Positions 35,052 to 44,874 of a stretch of DNA of 64,000 nt are shown here, piece after piece (position 1 is the first letter of the stretch; the number at the start of each line of letters is the position of its first letter). Both the position numbers and the translations under genes were made by a program. Origin of the DNA: Paenibacillus protaetiae (GTDB taxonomy: Bacteria > Bacillota > Bacilli > Paenibacillales > Paenibacillaceae). The stretch covers positions 1,240,001-1,304,000 of the forward strand of contig NZ_CP035492.1 in NCBI RefSeq assembly GCF_004135365.1, given 5' to 3'. Below the pieces are notes generated by a model, which did no database searches, was not told the DNA's origin, and saw only the letters and a list, made by a program, of their open reading frames with translations.

Positions 35052-35849
35052 ATGACACGTCAGGCTCAAGTTGTACTTATAACGGATGCAGACAGTCCTT
35101 CCGGCAAAGCGTTCATTCAGGCGTTCTCCGCTGCAGGGGCCAAGCTGGCTCTGAACAGCCCGTCCAAAGGGGCGGCGATTGGGCAGGAGCTGGACGCTGC
35201 CCGCTCATTCGGTATCGGACTGTTCATTGGATCAGCCGATTTGACCGACAGCGTCCAGGCCAATATGCTGCTGGAGGAAGCGGAGCAGGAACTGGGTCCG
35301 TTGGACGTCCTCATCCATAACGATGATGCCTATATGCCCGCGCTTATCGAAACTTGCGAGGAGCAGACTTTTCTTGCCGTCATGGATGCCAACGCCAAAA
35401 CCGCTTTTGTATGCACGCAGCAAGCCGGCAGACGGATGGCGGAGCGGGAATCCGGCTGTATTCTGTATTTGACCTCTATCCATGCCGAAAAGCCGACGGG
35501 CTCTTCGTTTGCGTACAGCTCCTCCAAAGGAGCCGTCAAAATGTTATCCAAGGAAGCCGCGTTATATTGGGGCCGCAGCGGCATTCGCGTCAATACGATC
35601 GAGATGGGACCGGTCGAAGGCGCCTCCTCCCGTTTTCCAAGCACAATGACTACGCTATACGACAACTACGAATATAAAGTGCCCAGCGGAAAGGCAGGCC
35701 GTTGCGAGGATGCGGCCAAGCTCGCTTTATTTCTATGCTCGGAAGAGGCGGGATACGTGAACGGAGCCGATATCCGGCTGGACGGCGGCTTCCTGCTGCA
35801 CTACATGGATCATAAAATGAAACGTCCAAGGCCGGGTGATCGCCAATGA
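35052..35849 (+). CDS. Short-chain dehydrogenase-like protein with degenerate nucleotide motif
   Basis: A 265-residue SDR-fold protein. The normal TGxxxGxG loop is replaced by TDADSPSGKA (residues 11-20) and the NNAG motif by HNDD. The active-site Ser-Tyr-Lys is kept (LTSIHA, then YSSSKGA at about 154-160), and it ends GYVNGADIRLDGGF. Ribosome site GGAGGTGATTT before ATG. The next SDR gene, canonical, overlaps it by four bases (ATGA). It may act as a non-binding partner of that enzyme or use a different cofactor. Confidence 0.8.
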   Translation: MTRQAQVVLITDADSPSGKAFIQAFSAAGAKLALNSPSKGAAIGQELDAARSFGIGLFIGSADLTDSVQANMLLEEAEQELGPLDVLIHNDDAYMPALIETCEEQTFLAVMDANAKTAFVCTQQAGRRMAERESGCILYLTSIHAEKPTGSSFAYSSSKGAVKMLSKEAALYWGRSGIRVNTIEMGPVEGASSRFPSTMTTLYDNYEYKVPSGKAGRCEDAAKLALFLCSEEAGYVNGADIRLDGGFLLHYMDHKMKRPRPGDRQ

Positions 35850-36613
35850 GCTTAACCGGAAAAACAGCGCTTGTAACCGGAGCCGGAACAGGCATCGGCA
35901 AAGGTATTGCGCTTGAGATGGCCAGACGCGGCGCTAAAGTAGCCGTTCATTATAACCAAAGCGAAGCCGGCGCGCTTGCCACCAAACAAGCGATTGAAGC
36001 AGCTGGCGGCGAAGCGTTCACCGTACAGGCGGATGTTGCCGTGAAAGCGGACATCGACCGGATGACGGAAGAAGTGGCGGCAAAATACGGAGGCGTCGAT
36101 ATTCTCGTCAACAATGCCGCGCTTCAGCTGAACAAAGATTTGATGCAGCACGATCTCTCGACGTATGACCGGACGATGAACATTAATCTAAAAGGATATT
36201 GGCAGTGCATGCAGGCGGTGGTGCCTTATATGAAGGCTAACGGATTTGGCCGTATCATCCATATTGCCTCCGTCCATGCCAAACGGCCAACCGACTTTGA
36301 CCCGGTATATGCGATGACCAAAGGCGGCATCCGGATGCTTGCCCGGGAGGCCGCCATCGAGCTTGCCCCGTACGGCATTACCGTAAACGCCATTGAGCCA
36401 GGCGCTGTGGATGTCGGCAAGCAAAAAAAGCCGCCGGACAGAACGCCGGAAGAGCAAGAGCAGCATCTCAAGCGGCTGCGCCTTAAATTTCCCGGCGGGC
36501 GGGTCGGTCTGCCGCATGATGTCGCCCTTCTCGCCTGCTTTATCGCTTCCAGCGAGAACGAATTTCTAAACGGCGCCGCCATCCGGCTGGACGGCGGGAG
36601 TATGCTGCTGTAA
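35846..36613 (+). CDS. Short-chain dehydrogenase/reductase, canonical
   Basis: A 255-residue NAD(P)-dependent oxidoreductase. The nucleotide loop is TGAGTGIG (residues 11-18), VNNAA is at about 88-92, the catalytic Ser is in HIASVHA (about 141) and YAMTKGG (Tyr about 155, Lys about 159). It ends FLNGAAIRLDGGSMLL. It resembles glucose/gluconate dehydrogenase-type SDRs. The ATGA overlap with the upstream SDR and the dehydratase 30 bases downstream make this a three-gene operon, so the likely substrate is a sugar or sugar acid. Confidence 0.9.
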   Translation: MSLTGKTALVTGAGTGIGKGIALEMARRGAKVAVHYNQSEAGALATKQAIEAAGGEAFTVQADVAVKADIDRMTEEVAAKYGGVDILVNNAALQLNKDLMQHDLSTYDRTMNINLKGYWQCMQAVVPYMKANGFGRIIHIASVHAKRPTDFDPVYAMTKGGIRMLAREAAIELAPYGITVNAIEPGAVDVGKQKKPPDRTPEEQEQHLKRLRLKFPGGRVGLPHDVALLACFIASSENEFLNGAAIRLDGGSMLL

Positions 36614-36643
36614 CCGATTCATTAACACGAAGGAGTGATGCAA

Positions 36644-38032
36644 GTGGCGCATAAAGAAACGTTCGAACAAACGGTCGCCCATGTTTCAACCTATTCCAGC
36701 CCTTCCGAGCTCCGCATTACCGATATCCGGTTTACCGACGTCGTAGGCGGCCCGTTCCACAGCAGCCTGATCAAGGTATACACCAATCAGGGAATTGTCG
36801 GCTTCGGCGAAGTGCGTGACGGAGCGGATAAAGTATACGCCCAGCTGTTAAAAAGCAGGCTGCTTGGGGAAAACCCATGCCAGATCGACAAGCTGTTCCG
36901 CCGCATTAAGCAATTTGGCGGCCATGCCAGGCAAGGCGGCGGCGTAAGCGGCCTGGAAATTGCGCTTTGGGATATTGCCGGCAAAGCGTACGGCATCCCG
37001 ATCTATCAGATGCTCGGCGGCAAATTCCGCGACCGGATCCGCATGTACTGCGACACGGATGTAAACGGCAAGGATACGGGCCTCGCCATGGGCAATGCAC
37101 TCAAAAAACGGATGGAAGACGGCTTCACGTTCCTGAAAATGGATCTCGGCATCGGCCAAATCATCCACGAGCCGGGAACACTCAGCGCGCCGCTTGGTTT
37201 TCTGGAAGAAATGCGCGAGCTTTCGCAACAACGGTACGCTGCAGACAAAAGCCTGCTGACCGAGGAGCAAATCCGTTACAATGCCAACCGGCATTACGAT
37301 ATCTACAATATCCCTCACCCTTTTACCGGCATCCATGTCACCGAAAAAGGGCTGGATCTGCTCGAACAATATGTTGCCAATGTCCGCAGCGTCATCGGCT
37401 GCGAGGTGCCGCTTGCGATCGACCATTTTGGCCATATCGGACTGGAAGACTGTATCAAGCTGGGCAAACGGATCGATAAATACAATCTCGCCTGGATGGA
37501 AGATATGATTCCTTGGCAGTATACCGATCAATATGTGCGTCTCTCGCAATCCGTTACAACGCCGATATGTACAGGCGAAGATATTTATTTGAAGGAAAAC
37601 TTCAAGCCGCTGCTGGAAGCCCGCGCCGTCTCCGTCATCCATCCCGACGTGCTCACAACGGGCGGCATCCTCGAAACGAAAAAAATCGGCGATATGGCGC
37701 AGGAATACGGTGTTGCGATGGCGATTCATATGGCGGAAAGCCCCATCGCCTGCCTCGCTGCCGCCCATGTCGCCGCAGCAACGGAAAACTTCCTGGCGCT
37801 CGAATATCACTCCTGCGAGGTGGATTGGTGGGACGATATGATTATCGCTTCGAAGCTGCCGAACAAACTGGTGCAAAATGGCTTCATTACGTTGTCCGAC
37901 GCGCCGGGGCTAGGCATCGACGACCTGAACGATGAAGTGCTCGCCGAGCATTTGCATCCGCAAATTCCGGGGTTGTGGGAGTCCACCGACAACTGGAACC
38001 GCCATTATTCCAACGACCGTTTGTGGAGCTGA
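36644..38032 (+). CDS. Mandelate racemase/enolase-superfamily dehydratase (sugar acid dehydratase)
   Basis: About 462 residues. The N-terminal capping domain begins ITDIRFTDVVGGPFHSSL. The barrel has a candidate general base in FLKMDLGIG (about residue 166), and metal ligands in LAIDHFGH (Asp), WMEDMIPWQ (Glu) and CTGEDIY (Glu). A His that could act as the second base is in AIHMAESP. The set D-E-E plus late His resembles mannonate/gluconate dehydratases of the ManD/RspA type. I chose the GTG at 36644 because AAGGAG ends eight bases before it; GTG 36635 and ATG 36638 overlap that site. Third gene of the SDR operon; terminator follows. Confidence 0.88.
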   Translation: MAHKETFEQTVAHVSTYSSPSELRITDIRFTDVVGGPFHSSLIKVYTNQGIVGFGEVRDGADKVYAQLLKSRLLGENPCQIDKLFRRIKQFGGHARQGGGVSGLEIALWDIAGKAYGIPIYQMLGGKFRDRIRMYCDTDVNGKDTGLAMGNALKKRMEDGFTFLKMDLGIGQIIHEPGTLSAPLGFLEEMRELSQQRYAADKSLLTEEQIRYNANRHYDIYNIPHPFTGIHVTEKGLDLLEQYVANVRSVIGCEVPLAIDHFGHIGLEDCIKLGKRIDKYNLAWMEDMIPWQYTDQYVRLSQSVTTPICTGEDIYLKENFKPLLEARAVSVIHPDVLTTGGILETKKIGDMAQEYGVAMAIHMAESPIACLAAAHVAAATENFLALEYHSCEVDWWDDMIIASKLPNKLVQNGFITLSDAPGLGIDDLNDEVLAEHLHPQIPGLWESTDNWNRHYSNDRLWS

Positions 38033-38099
38033 AGCCGCCGCCTTATTCGAAGCCATCCTGCTCCAGCCCTCCGTCCGTTCCTCTCCTGTCCGATCAAAA

Positions 38100-38159
38100 C
38101 CTGCTTTCAGCCGCCGGGATCGCTTTGTCCCGCCTGCGGCAGAAAGCAGGCTTTTTTTT
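38100..38159 (+). terminator. Terminator after the dehydratase operon
   Basis: Arms 38100-38114 and 38136-38150 (CCTGCTTTC and GAAAGCAGG) with a GC-rich loop, followed by eight T. Confidence 0.88.
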
Positions 38160-38253
38160 GCCGCTCCCTCTTCCCTTCTGGTAATATAGTTACCAATTAG
38201 AACAACAGAATCGGGCAAAAATTCTGGTTAGGAACAGCAGAAAGGTCGGTTAC

Positions 38254-41200
38254 ATGGCTATGAGCTTTCAATTGACGAATCGGATTATTAAATTGTTATG
38301 CGGCGCGCTTTCGTATGAACGGGGCGAACGCTACTGGAAGGAGGGGCGCGTTCGGCTGATAGACACGGACCAGGCCGGAATGCGCTTTACCGCAGAAGTA
38401 GCCGGCGGCAAATCCGGCAGTTTCGTGCAGGTGCACATCGACGGGGACGGAGATGTCGAGGCGGAATGCACCTGCCTCTCTTCGCTGGCGGAGCAGCATT
38501 ATTGCAAGCATATTGCCGCCGTTCTGCTTGCCGTACATGATCTTGTCAATGGCGGTTCCGCACCTGTACGGTCTTATTCGCATCTGCTTGGAGAAACAGA
38601 AGCTCCTTCAGCCGGGCTGACGGAGCGCCGGCTTTCCTCCCGAACCCGGGCTGCTTTCGTCAGAGAGCTGCCTGTGCCTTCCTCCGACAAGCTGCTCCGA
38701 ATGTTCGGCGGCAAGCCACGCCGTCCGCCGGTCATGGGAACCTTTGCCGATAACCGCTTGCTGCTGGAATGTGAATTCAGCTGCCGACTCCATCCTTACG
38801 GCGACGGCAAGCAGCTGTTTGGCCTTTCCGTCAAAATCGGGCCTAAAAAGCTGTACACCGTGCAGCGGATCCGGGATTTGCTTATCCATATCGAACGGGG
38901 CGAGCCGTATACCGTATCCAAATATTTCACCTATGATCCGGAAGCCCACTGCTTCCGGACAGAAGATTATGAAGCCGTTCAAGAGCTTGTACAGGCCTGC
39001 CGCAAAGAGCAGCTGTACTGGGAAGCCGCCAGTGTAAAAGCGGGGCAGCCTTTCCCCGGCGGAGACCGGATGCTCCTTCTCCTGCCCGATACGTGGGAGG
39101 CGCTGATGCCCAAGCTCGCAGCCGCTCCGCGTGTGAATCTGGAGTATGGCGGACAATCCTATAACGGCTTAACCGTTTCCGATGAGCCGCTGCCGCTCCG
39201 GTTCGAATTCAGTGAAACCGGGCAGGAGCAATATGTGATGGAAGCGGAAGGATTACGGGCTGTCGGCATATTGGAGCCGTACAGCCTCGTCCTGCACGAA
39301 GGCAAGCTGAAGACTCTGCCGGCGGAGCTGTGCCGCAGCCTGCTGCAGCTGCAGCAAATGCTGGAGCCGTACGACAGTCCCGCTGTCCCCATTGCTCCGG
39401 GACTTATGGAGCCTTTGATCGAACGGGTTGTTCCAAGCTTGAAGCGGCTAGGCGCAGTCCATATCGCCCCTTCCGTATCGGATCGGATCGTGCACAAGCC
39501 GCTCAAAGCCAAGCTGTTCCTCGACCGTATCCGGGACCGGCTGGTAGCCGGACTTGAATTTCAATACGGGGAAATCGTAATCAATCCGCTGGAGCCGGAG
39601 CGGAGACGGGCGGCGGAGCAAATCGTCATGCGCGACAGCGACCGGGAGAACCGCATCCTGCAGCTGATGGAGCAGGCTTCTTTTGCCAAGACGGAAGGCG
39701 GCTATTTTCTCCACGAAGAGGATGAACAATACCGTTTCCTGCACTATATAGTGCCGCAGCTGGAACCGCTGCTTGACGTATACGCCACGACAGCCGTTAA
39801 AACGATGCTCGTCCAAGGGCTTCAGCCGGTTATGAAGGTGCAGGCGGATGAACGGACGGACTGGCTGGACATCCAGTTCACCATCGACGGCATTCCCGAA
39901 TCGGAAATCCGGAAGCTTCTTCAATCACTGGAGCAAAAAAGAACGTATCACCGCCTGCCGGACGGCGCCTTCGTACCGCTAGATACGGAAGAGATGCGCG
40001 CGGTCGCGCGGGTCATCAACGAGCTGGGCATGACGAGAAGCGAGCTCGCAGATCCCGCCCTGAAGCTGCCGGTTATGCGCGGCATTCCGCTTATGGATGC
40101 GGCACAGCATCCGAATGTGAAGTTAGGCAAATCGTTCCGCAAGCTGCTTGATCATTTGCGCAATCCCGACCATTTGGACTTTCCGGTCCCGCCGGGCCTG
40201 GAGCCGATATTGCGGGATTACCAGAAGGACGGCTATCAATGGATGAAGACGCTGGCGCATTACCGGTTTGGCGGCATTCTGGCGGATGATATGGGCCTTG
40301 GCAAAACGATTCAAAGCATCGCCTTCCTTGTATCCGTGCTGCCGGAAATACGATCGCTCCGCCAGCCGGCGCTGGTCGTTGCTCCCGCCTCGCTTATCTA
40401 CAACTGGAAAAACGAAATCGCAAGGTTCGCGCCTGAGCTTCAGGCGGTAATTGTGGAAGGAACGGCGAATGAACGGCAAACGCTGCTCGCCGGACATATG
40501 GAGCGTACGGATGTGATCATTACGTCCTACCCTGTGCTGCGCAAGGATGCAAAGCTGTTTGCCGCTAGCGATATGCGGTTCCATACCTTAATTTTGGATG
40601 AGGCGCAATATTTTAAAAATTATGCGACCCAGACCGCTCATGCCGTTAAGCAAATTGCGGCGATTCACCGGTTTGCGCTGACCGGCACGCCGGTCGAAAA
40701 CCGGCTCGAGGAACTATGGTCGATTTTCCATGCCGTATTCCCGGCCTTGTTTCCGAAAAGAGACGTATTCGGCGAGCTGACGAAAGAGACGATTGCGCGC
40801 CGCAGCAAGCCGTTCCTGCTCCGCCGCGTCAAAGCAGACGTGCTGAAGGAACTTCCGGACAAGATCGAGACGGTGCAGGCATCCGGGCTGTTCCCCGAGC
40901 AGAAAAAGCTGTATGCCGCCTATTTGGCCAAATTGCGTCACGATGCTTATAAACATTTGGATAATGATACGTTCAATCAGAATCAGATCCGCATCCTCGC
41001 AGGCATTACCCGGCTTAGGCAGCTGTGCTGTCACCCGGCGCTGTTCGTTGAAGATTATACCGGCAGCTCCGCCAAATTCGAGCAGCTGCTGGAGCTGGTT
41101 GAGGAATGCCGCAACGCCGGCAAGCGGATGCTTGTGTTTTCGCAGTTTACGCAAATGCTTACGCTGATCCGGCGGGCGCTTGCCGAACGCGAAGTGTCGT

Positions 41201-41583
41201 TTTTTTATTTGGACGGGCAAACGCCGGCGGCCGAACGGGTCGAGCTGTGCAGCCGGTTTAATAACGGAGAGCGCGAGCTGTTCCTTGCTTCGACGAAAGC
41301 CGGCGGCACAGGGCTTAATCTAACCGGCGCCGATACCGTTATTTTGTACGATTTATGGTGGAATCCGGCTGTCGAGCAGCAAGCGATGGACCGCGCCCAC
41401 CGGATCGGGCAAAAAAATACAGTCCAGGTCATCCGACTCGTCAGCGAAGGAACGGTCGAGGATAAAATGATGGAGCTGCAGGAGCGGAAACGCAACCTGC
41501 TCGACGAAATTGTAAGTCCAGGGGATAAGCTTGCCGGCAGCCTGACGTCGGATGATATCCGCGAACTGCTTCAGCTTGTGTAA
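38254..41583 (+). CDS. SNF2-family DNA-dependent ATPase with SWIM zinc finger
   Basis: A 1109-residue protein. The N-terminal SWIM zinc finger is ECTCLSSLAEQHYCKHIAAV (about residues 71-90, CxC...CxH). A long middle region follows. The SNF2 helicase core starts near 650, with Walker A DDMGLGKTIQS (about 678), motif II LDEAQYFKN (about 783), motif III LTGTPVENR, and the C-terminal half FSQFTQMLTLI, STKAGGTGLNLT and QAMDRAHRIGQ. This arrangement is standard for bacterial HepA/YwqA-type proteins that remodel nucleic-acid complexes. Ribosome site GAAAGG before ATG. It sits between the two sugar-acid gene sets but has no visible link to them. Confidence 0.94.
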   Translation: MAMSFQLTNRIIKLLCGALSYERGERYWKEGRVRLIDTDQAGMRFTAEVAGGKSGSFVQVHIDGDGDVEAECTCLSSLAEQHYCKHIAAVLLAVHDLVNGGSAPVRSYSHLLGETEAPSAGLTERRLSSRTRAAFVRELPVPSSDKLLRMFGGKPRRPPVMGTFADNRLLLECEFSCRLHPYGDGKQLFGLSVKIGPKKLYTVQRIRDLLIHIERGEPYTVSKYFTYDPEAHCFRTEDYEAVQELVQACRKEQLYWEAASVKAGQPFPGGDRMLLLLPDTWEALMPKLAAAPRVNLEYGGQSYNGLTVSDEPLPLRFEFSETGQEQYVMEAEGLRAVGILEPYSLVLHEGKLKTLPAELCRSLLQLQQMLEPYDSPAVPIAPGLMEPLIERVVPSLKRLGAVHIAPSVSDRIVHKPLKAKLFLDRIRDRLVAGLEFQYGEIVINPLEPERRRAAEQIVMRDSDRENRILQLMEQASFAKTEGGYFLHEEDEQYRFLHYIVPQLEPLLDVYATTAVKTMLVQGLQPVMKVQADERTDWLDIQFTIDGIPESEIRKLLQSLEQKRTYHRLPDGAFVPLDTEEMRAVARVINELGMTRSELADPALKLPVMRGIPLMDAAQHPNVKLGKSFRKLLDHLRNPDHLDFPVPPGLEPILRDYQKDGYQWMKTLAHYRFGGILADDMGLGKTIQSIAFLVSVLPEIRSLRQPALVVAPASLIYNWKNEIARFAPELQAVIVEGTANERQTLLAGHMERTDVIITSYPVLRKDAKLFAASDMRFHTLILDEAQYFKNYATQTAHAVKQIAAIHRFALTGTPVENRLEELWSIFHAVFPALFPKRDVFGELTKETIARRSKPFLLRRVKADVLKELPDKIETVQASGLFPEQKKLYAAYLAKLRHDAYKHLDNDTFNQNQIRILAGITRLRQLCCHPALFVEDYTGSSAKFEQLLELVEECRNAGKRMLVFSQFTQMLTLIRRALAEREVSFFYLDGQTPAAERVELCSRFNNGERELFLASTKAGGTGLNLTGADTVILYDLWWNPAVEQQAMDRAHRIGQKNTVQVIRLVSEGTVEDKMMELQERKRNLLDEIVSPGDKLAGSLTSDDIRELLQLV

Positions 41584-41605
41584 CCGATCACAGCAGCGGC
41601 AACCA

Positions 41606-41643
41606 AGCAGCCCGCAAGTCATAACCATGACTTGCGGGCTGCT
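41606..41643. terminator. Hairpin between convergent genes
   Basis: A perfect 17-bp stem (AGCAGCCCGCAAGTCAT and complement) with a short loop. No T run on either side, so termination is likely but not certain. Confidence 0.6.
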
Positions 41644-41693
41644 CCGTCTGCGCTCCGTAATGCTTCTAAGCTGCAGCATGCCATGCTGCGCTG

Positions 41694-42677
41694 TTATCCG
41701 ACCGGCGTAACGCGCGTCATGGCTGCTGCCGCTTGCATCAGACCGGTAATATATCCAACGCCGTACAAGCGGCCGAGCAGCTCGTACCCGGGATTCGAAT
41801 TATCCTCTCCTTCCATCGTTGGCACATGGTCGGGACGGGCAGGACCGGCGTAGCCTGCCTCATAATACGTCTTCATCGCCTCCAGCATATCCGTCTTGCC
41901 GTCATCATGGAACGTCTCCTCGAACTTCTCAGCCGTGCCCCGAACGTCGCGGAAATGAACAAAAAACAGTTTGTTTTGTTTGGAGAAATGACGGATGACG
42001 GCCGGAATATCCTCTCCGGCTGTAGCCAACGTGCCTTGGCATAACGTGATGCCGTTGCACGGGCTTGGCACCAGATCTATTGCTTGTTGCAGCGCTGCCG
42101 CGCTGCGCAAAATACGCGATACGCCGCGGATCGGCGTAATCGGCGGATCATCGGGATGAAGCGCCAGCTGTACGCCTGCCGCTTCCGCAACCGGTACGAT
42201 CTCTTCCATAAAATAATGCAAATTTTCCCACAGCTGCTCCTCCGTTACAATTCCCGCTTCCGTTAACGGGGCATCCTTCATCAAGCTGTGGTCATAACTC
42301 GATACGAGCGCTCCCCCTCGCGTGCGGGTAGTCGTGGAGGTGCGGAACCAGTTAAACTGGGCCATAAAGTTATAACACAACACCGGAATGCCGGCGGCCC
42401 CCATGTTCGTTACAAACTGCTTGAACTGCTCGATCTCCTCATCGCGCCCTGGCGTGCCCAGCTTAATATGGTTGCTTGGCGGCATCGACTCAATTACCGT
42501 TAAGGCAAGGCCAGCGTCGGCGAAACGCTGCTTCATTCGGATAAGCGGCATCAGGTCCCACGGCTTTTCTTGTTTTTCTTCCCAAGGCAAACCGCCTACC
42601 GCATAATTGACGTTCATTTGCTTGGCTAATGCCCACAGCCGGTTTGGCTGCGACGGAAAAATTTCAGCTAATTGCAT
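41694..42677 (-). CDS. Mannonate dehydratase-like TIM-barrel protein (UxuA family)
   Basis: A 327-residue protein. UxuA converts D-mannonate to 2-keto-3-deoxygluconate. Family features are visible: LTVIESMPPSNHIKLGTPGR (about residues 51-70), PVLCYNFMAQFNWFRTST (quoted in part, about 92-109), QLALHPDDPPITPIRGVSRI (His and Asp, metal site), GITLCQGTLATAGED and FFVHFRDVRGT. The ATG at 42677 has AAGAGGTG seven bases upstream. The protein is shorter than E. coli UxuA (394) and near the Bacillus type (about 350). It lies downstream of the sugar ABC importer on the same strand, so both are likely co-expressed. Confidence 0.85.
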   Translation of the reverse strand: MQLAEIFPSQPNRLWALAKQMNVNYAVGGLPWEEKQEKPWDLMPLIRMKQRFADAGLALTVIESMPPSNHIKLGTPGRDEEIEQFKQFVTNMGAAGIPVLCYNFMAQFNWFRTSTTTRTRGGALVSSYDHSLMKDAPLTEAGIVTEEQLWENLHYFMEEIVPVAEAAGVQLALHPDDPPITPIRGVSRILRSAAALQQAIDLVPSPCNGITLCQGTLATAGEDIPAVIRHFSKQNKLFFVHFRDVRGTAEKFEETFHDDGKTDMLEAMKTYYEAGYAGPARPDHVPTMEGEDNSNPGYELLGRLYGVGYITGLMQAAAAMTRVTPVG

Positions 42678-42739
42678 GAATCGCACCTCTTTCAATGGGA
42701 TGAACTTTTATTCCGGCTGTTCGGCCCGGCCCCTTACGC

Positions 42740-44020
42740 TCAGCCCCCGGCTTTAGCCGCCAGGTCCTGGCCAAGCTTGTTGATTTTGTTATATGCGTCC
42801 TCAATGGACTGCTGGCCGAACGTCACAGCGTCCATCTCTTTCTTGTAGGTGTCCACCCATTCCGAGAAGCCCGGAGCCGGCGAATAGAACGGCAATGCCT
42901 GATCAACGGACAAATCGTAGATCTCTTTGCCCAGCTTATCCTTTTCTTCAAGATTCGGTTCAAGCGATTGGTAGATTACCGGGTTAATCGGAATGCCTCG
43001 CGTAAGGCCAAGCGTACGGCCGGCATCCGGATCGGTAATAAACCATTTTACGAAGTTTTTGGCTTCTTCTTTATGCTTGGAATTGGCGCTGACGCTTAAG
43101 AAGATGGTCGATTGCGCCCAGCCGCCGCCGGCCGGGCCAACCGGCATATTAACGACGCCGACTTTGCCCGGCATAAGCTGCTCCAGCGCGCTTACGGAGC
43201 CGGTTGTTGCCCCGCGCGTCATAACAGTGCCGGATGCCATCGGATCGGCCTGCGGGTCATTTTCAAGGAAAGAAGCCGCCAGATCGGCAGGCGGAACGAC
43301 TTTATCTTTCCGGAACTGCTCATATGTTTGATAGAACTTCATAAATAAATCTTTGTCCAGCGTAAACGTCTTGCCGCCGTCCGACATAATCGGCGGTTTG
43401 CCGTTTGCCGTCTGGTAGTAGTTGAAGCCGTCCCATGTCGAGGTGTCGCCAATCGGGTATTTGCCTTCCGGAAGCTTCGCCCTTGCGTCCTTTGCCCATT
43501 GGAAAAACTCATCGTACGTCCAGTCTTTATGCGGCAGCGGAATGCCGTATTGCTCCAAATCAGCCTTATTAAAAGCAATGCCCTGCGCATTCTGGCTAAG
43601 CGGGATGCCGTACAGCTTGCCGTTGATTTTCAGATTCTCAATGACATTCGGATCCACGATGCCGTTCAGATCAATATCCGTCAAGTCTTCCAGCTGGCCT
43701 CGTGATACATACTCCTGCAAGTAGGCGGCATCCATCTGCAGCACATCCGGAATCGTCTTGGAGGCCGCAAGCGTCGGGAGCTTTTGCCAATACGCATCCC
43801 ATGCCATATACTCCGGCTTGAAACTGACGCCTTCATGCTGCTGCGAGTACAGATCAAGCGCCTTCTTGGTCGCTTCGTGCCGTTCGTCCGCCCCCCACCA
43901 CATTATGCCTAACGTCGTTTTTCCGTCCGAGCTGCCGCCCCCGCCGCCGCTGCACGCCGCCAAAGCAAGCATGGAAGCCGCAAGCAAAGCTGTAACCACC
44001 CCGTGTTTTTTGCCCATCAT
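42740..44020 (-). CDS. Sugar ABC transporter substrate-binding lipoprotein
   Basis: A 426-residue extracellular solute-binding protein, family 1 type. Lipobox LAAC with a Cys at about residue 23, then a Gly/Ser linker. Domain features include TLGIMWWGADERHEATKKAL, DVLQMDAAYLQEYVSRGQLE (about 93-112), NAQGIAFNKADLEQYG and GGGWAQSTIFLSVSANS. It captures a carbohydrate outside the membrane for the two permeases encoded upstream. Ribosome site GGGGAGG before two adjacent ATGs; the second (44017) has the better spacing. No ATPase gene is present; a shared MsmX-type ATPase elsewhere is usual. Confidence 0.92.
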   Translation of the reverse strand: MMGKKHGVVTALLAASMLALAACSGGGGGSSDGKTTLGIMWWGADERHEATKKALDLYSQQHEGVSFKPEYMAWDAYWQKLPTLAASKTIPDVLQMDAAYLQEYVSRGQLEDLTDIDLNGIVDPNVIENLKINGKLYGIPLSQNAQGIAFNKADLEQYGIPLPHKDWTYDEFFQWAKDARAKLPEGKYPIGDTSTWDGFNYYQTANGKPPIMSDGGKTFTLDKDLFMKFYQTYEQFRKDKVVPPADLAASFLENDPQADPMASGTVMTRGATTGSVSALEQLMPGKVGVVNMPVGPAGGGWAQSTIFLSVSANSKHKEEAKNFVKWFITDPDAGRTLGLTRGIPINPVIYQSLEPNLEEKDKLGKEIYDLSVDQALPFYSPAPGFSEWVDTYKKEMDAVTFGQQSIEDAYNKINKLGQDLAAKAGG

Positions 44021-44043
44021 TTTGCCTCCCCATTGTTTTTGTA

Positions 44044-44874
44044 TTAGCCTTTAAGCCCTGTTGTCGCAATCCCCTCCACAAAATGTTTCTGTGCAAATAA
44101 AAAGATGATGACGGAAGGAACAACTGACAACAAAGACATGGCAAGCAGTTGGCCCCACTGGATATCAAACTGGTCGATAAACATGCGCAGCGCAAGGCCA
44201 ACCGTAAATTTGTCGACCGAGCTGATGTAAAGCACTTGCGCAAAAAAATCGTCCCAGCTCCAGATGAATGTAAATATCGCTACCGTCACAAGCGCGGGTT
44301 TGATAAGCGGAAACACGATTCGTACAAAAATGCCGTATACGGATGCCCCGTCGATCTTCGCCGCTTCGTCAAGATCACGCGGGATGCCCCGGATAAACTG
44401 CACAAGCAGAAATATAAAAAAGGCGCCGCCGCCAAAAAAATGCGGCAAAATTAGCGGAATATAGCTGTCGACAAACCCCAGCTTGTTAAACAAAATATAT
44501 TGCGGCACGATCGTGACCTGCCCGGGCAGCATCATCGTCAGCATCAGAATCGAAAACCAGAAGCCGCGGAACTTGAAGTTCAGCCGGCCGAAGCCGTAAG
44601 CGACAAGCGCCGCTGTCAGCACGCTGCCGACCACGTTCCATAATTCCATCAGAAGCGTATTGCCGAAAAAATGAGCAAAGGTATATTCGCTGGAAAAATG
44701 CCAGCCGCTGCTGTAATTTTCCCACATCGGCGTTTTTGGCCAGAGTGACGGAAGGCTCAGCTCTTCCGTTTTTTTCAGCGAAGCGCCGACCCACCAAATG
44801 ACCGGGTAAAGCATCAGCAGGGAAAACAAGGTAAGCAGCACATGATCGGACAGCTTGGAACGCCATGTTGTCAT
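44044..44874 (-). CDS. Carbohydrate ABC transporter permease (MalG-like)
   Basis: A 276-residue inner-membrane permease with six helices. The EAA loop that contacts the ATPase is DLDEAAKIDGASVYGIFVRI (about residues 180-199). The ATG at 44874 is preceded by AAGGAGGG and overlaps the previous permease stop by four bases (ATGA). It is the second half of the channel; the order is permease, permease, binding protein. The substrate is inferred from the neighbouring dehydratases to be a sugar acid or a glycoside of one. Confidence 0.92.
   Translation of the reverse strand: MTTWRSKLSDHVLLTLFSLLMLYPVIWWVGASLKKTEELSLPSLWPKTPMWENYSSGWHFSSEYTFAHFFGNTLLMELWNVVGSVLTAALVAYGFGRLNFKFRGFWFSILMLTMMLPGQVTIVPQYILFNKLGFVDSYIPLILPHFFGGGAFFIFLLVQFIRGIPRDLDEAAKIDGASVYGIFVRIVFPLIKPALVTVAIFTFIWSWDDFFAQVLYISSVDKFTVGLALRMFIDQFDIQWGQLLAMSLLSVVPSVIIFLFAQKHFVEGIATTGLKG

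Noticed and set aside
36848-37876. 342-codon open frame on the minus strand opposite the dehydratase
   Set aside because: Composition is rich in His, Arg and Phe and lacks any family motif; it lies fully within a well-supported gene.
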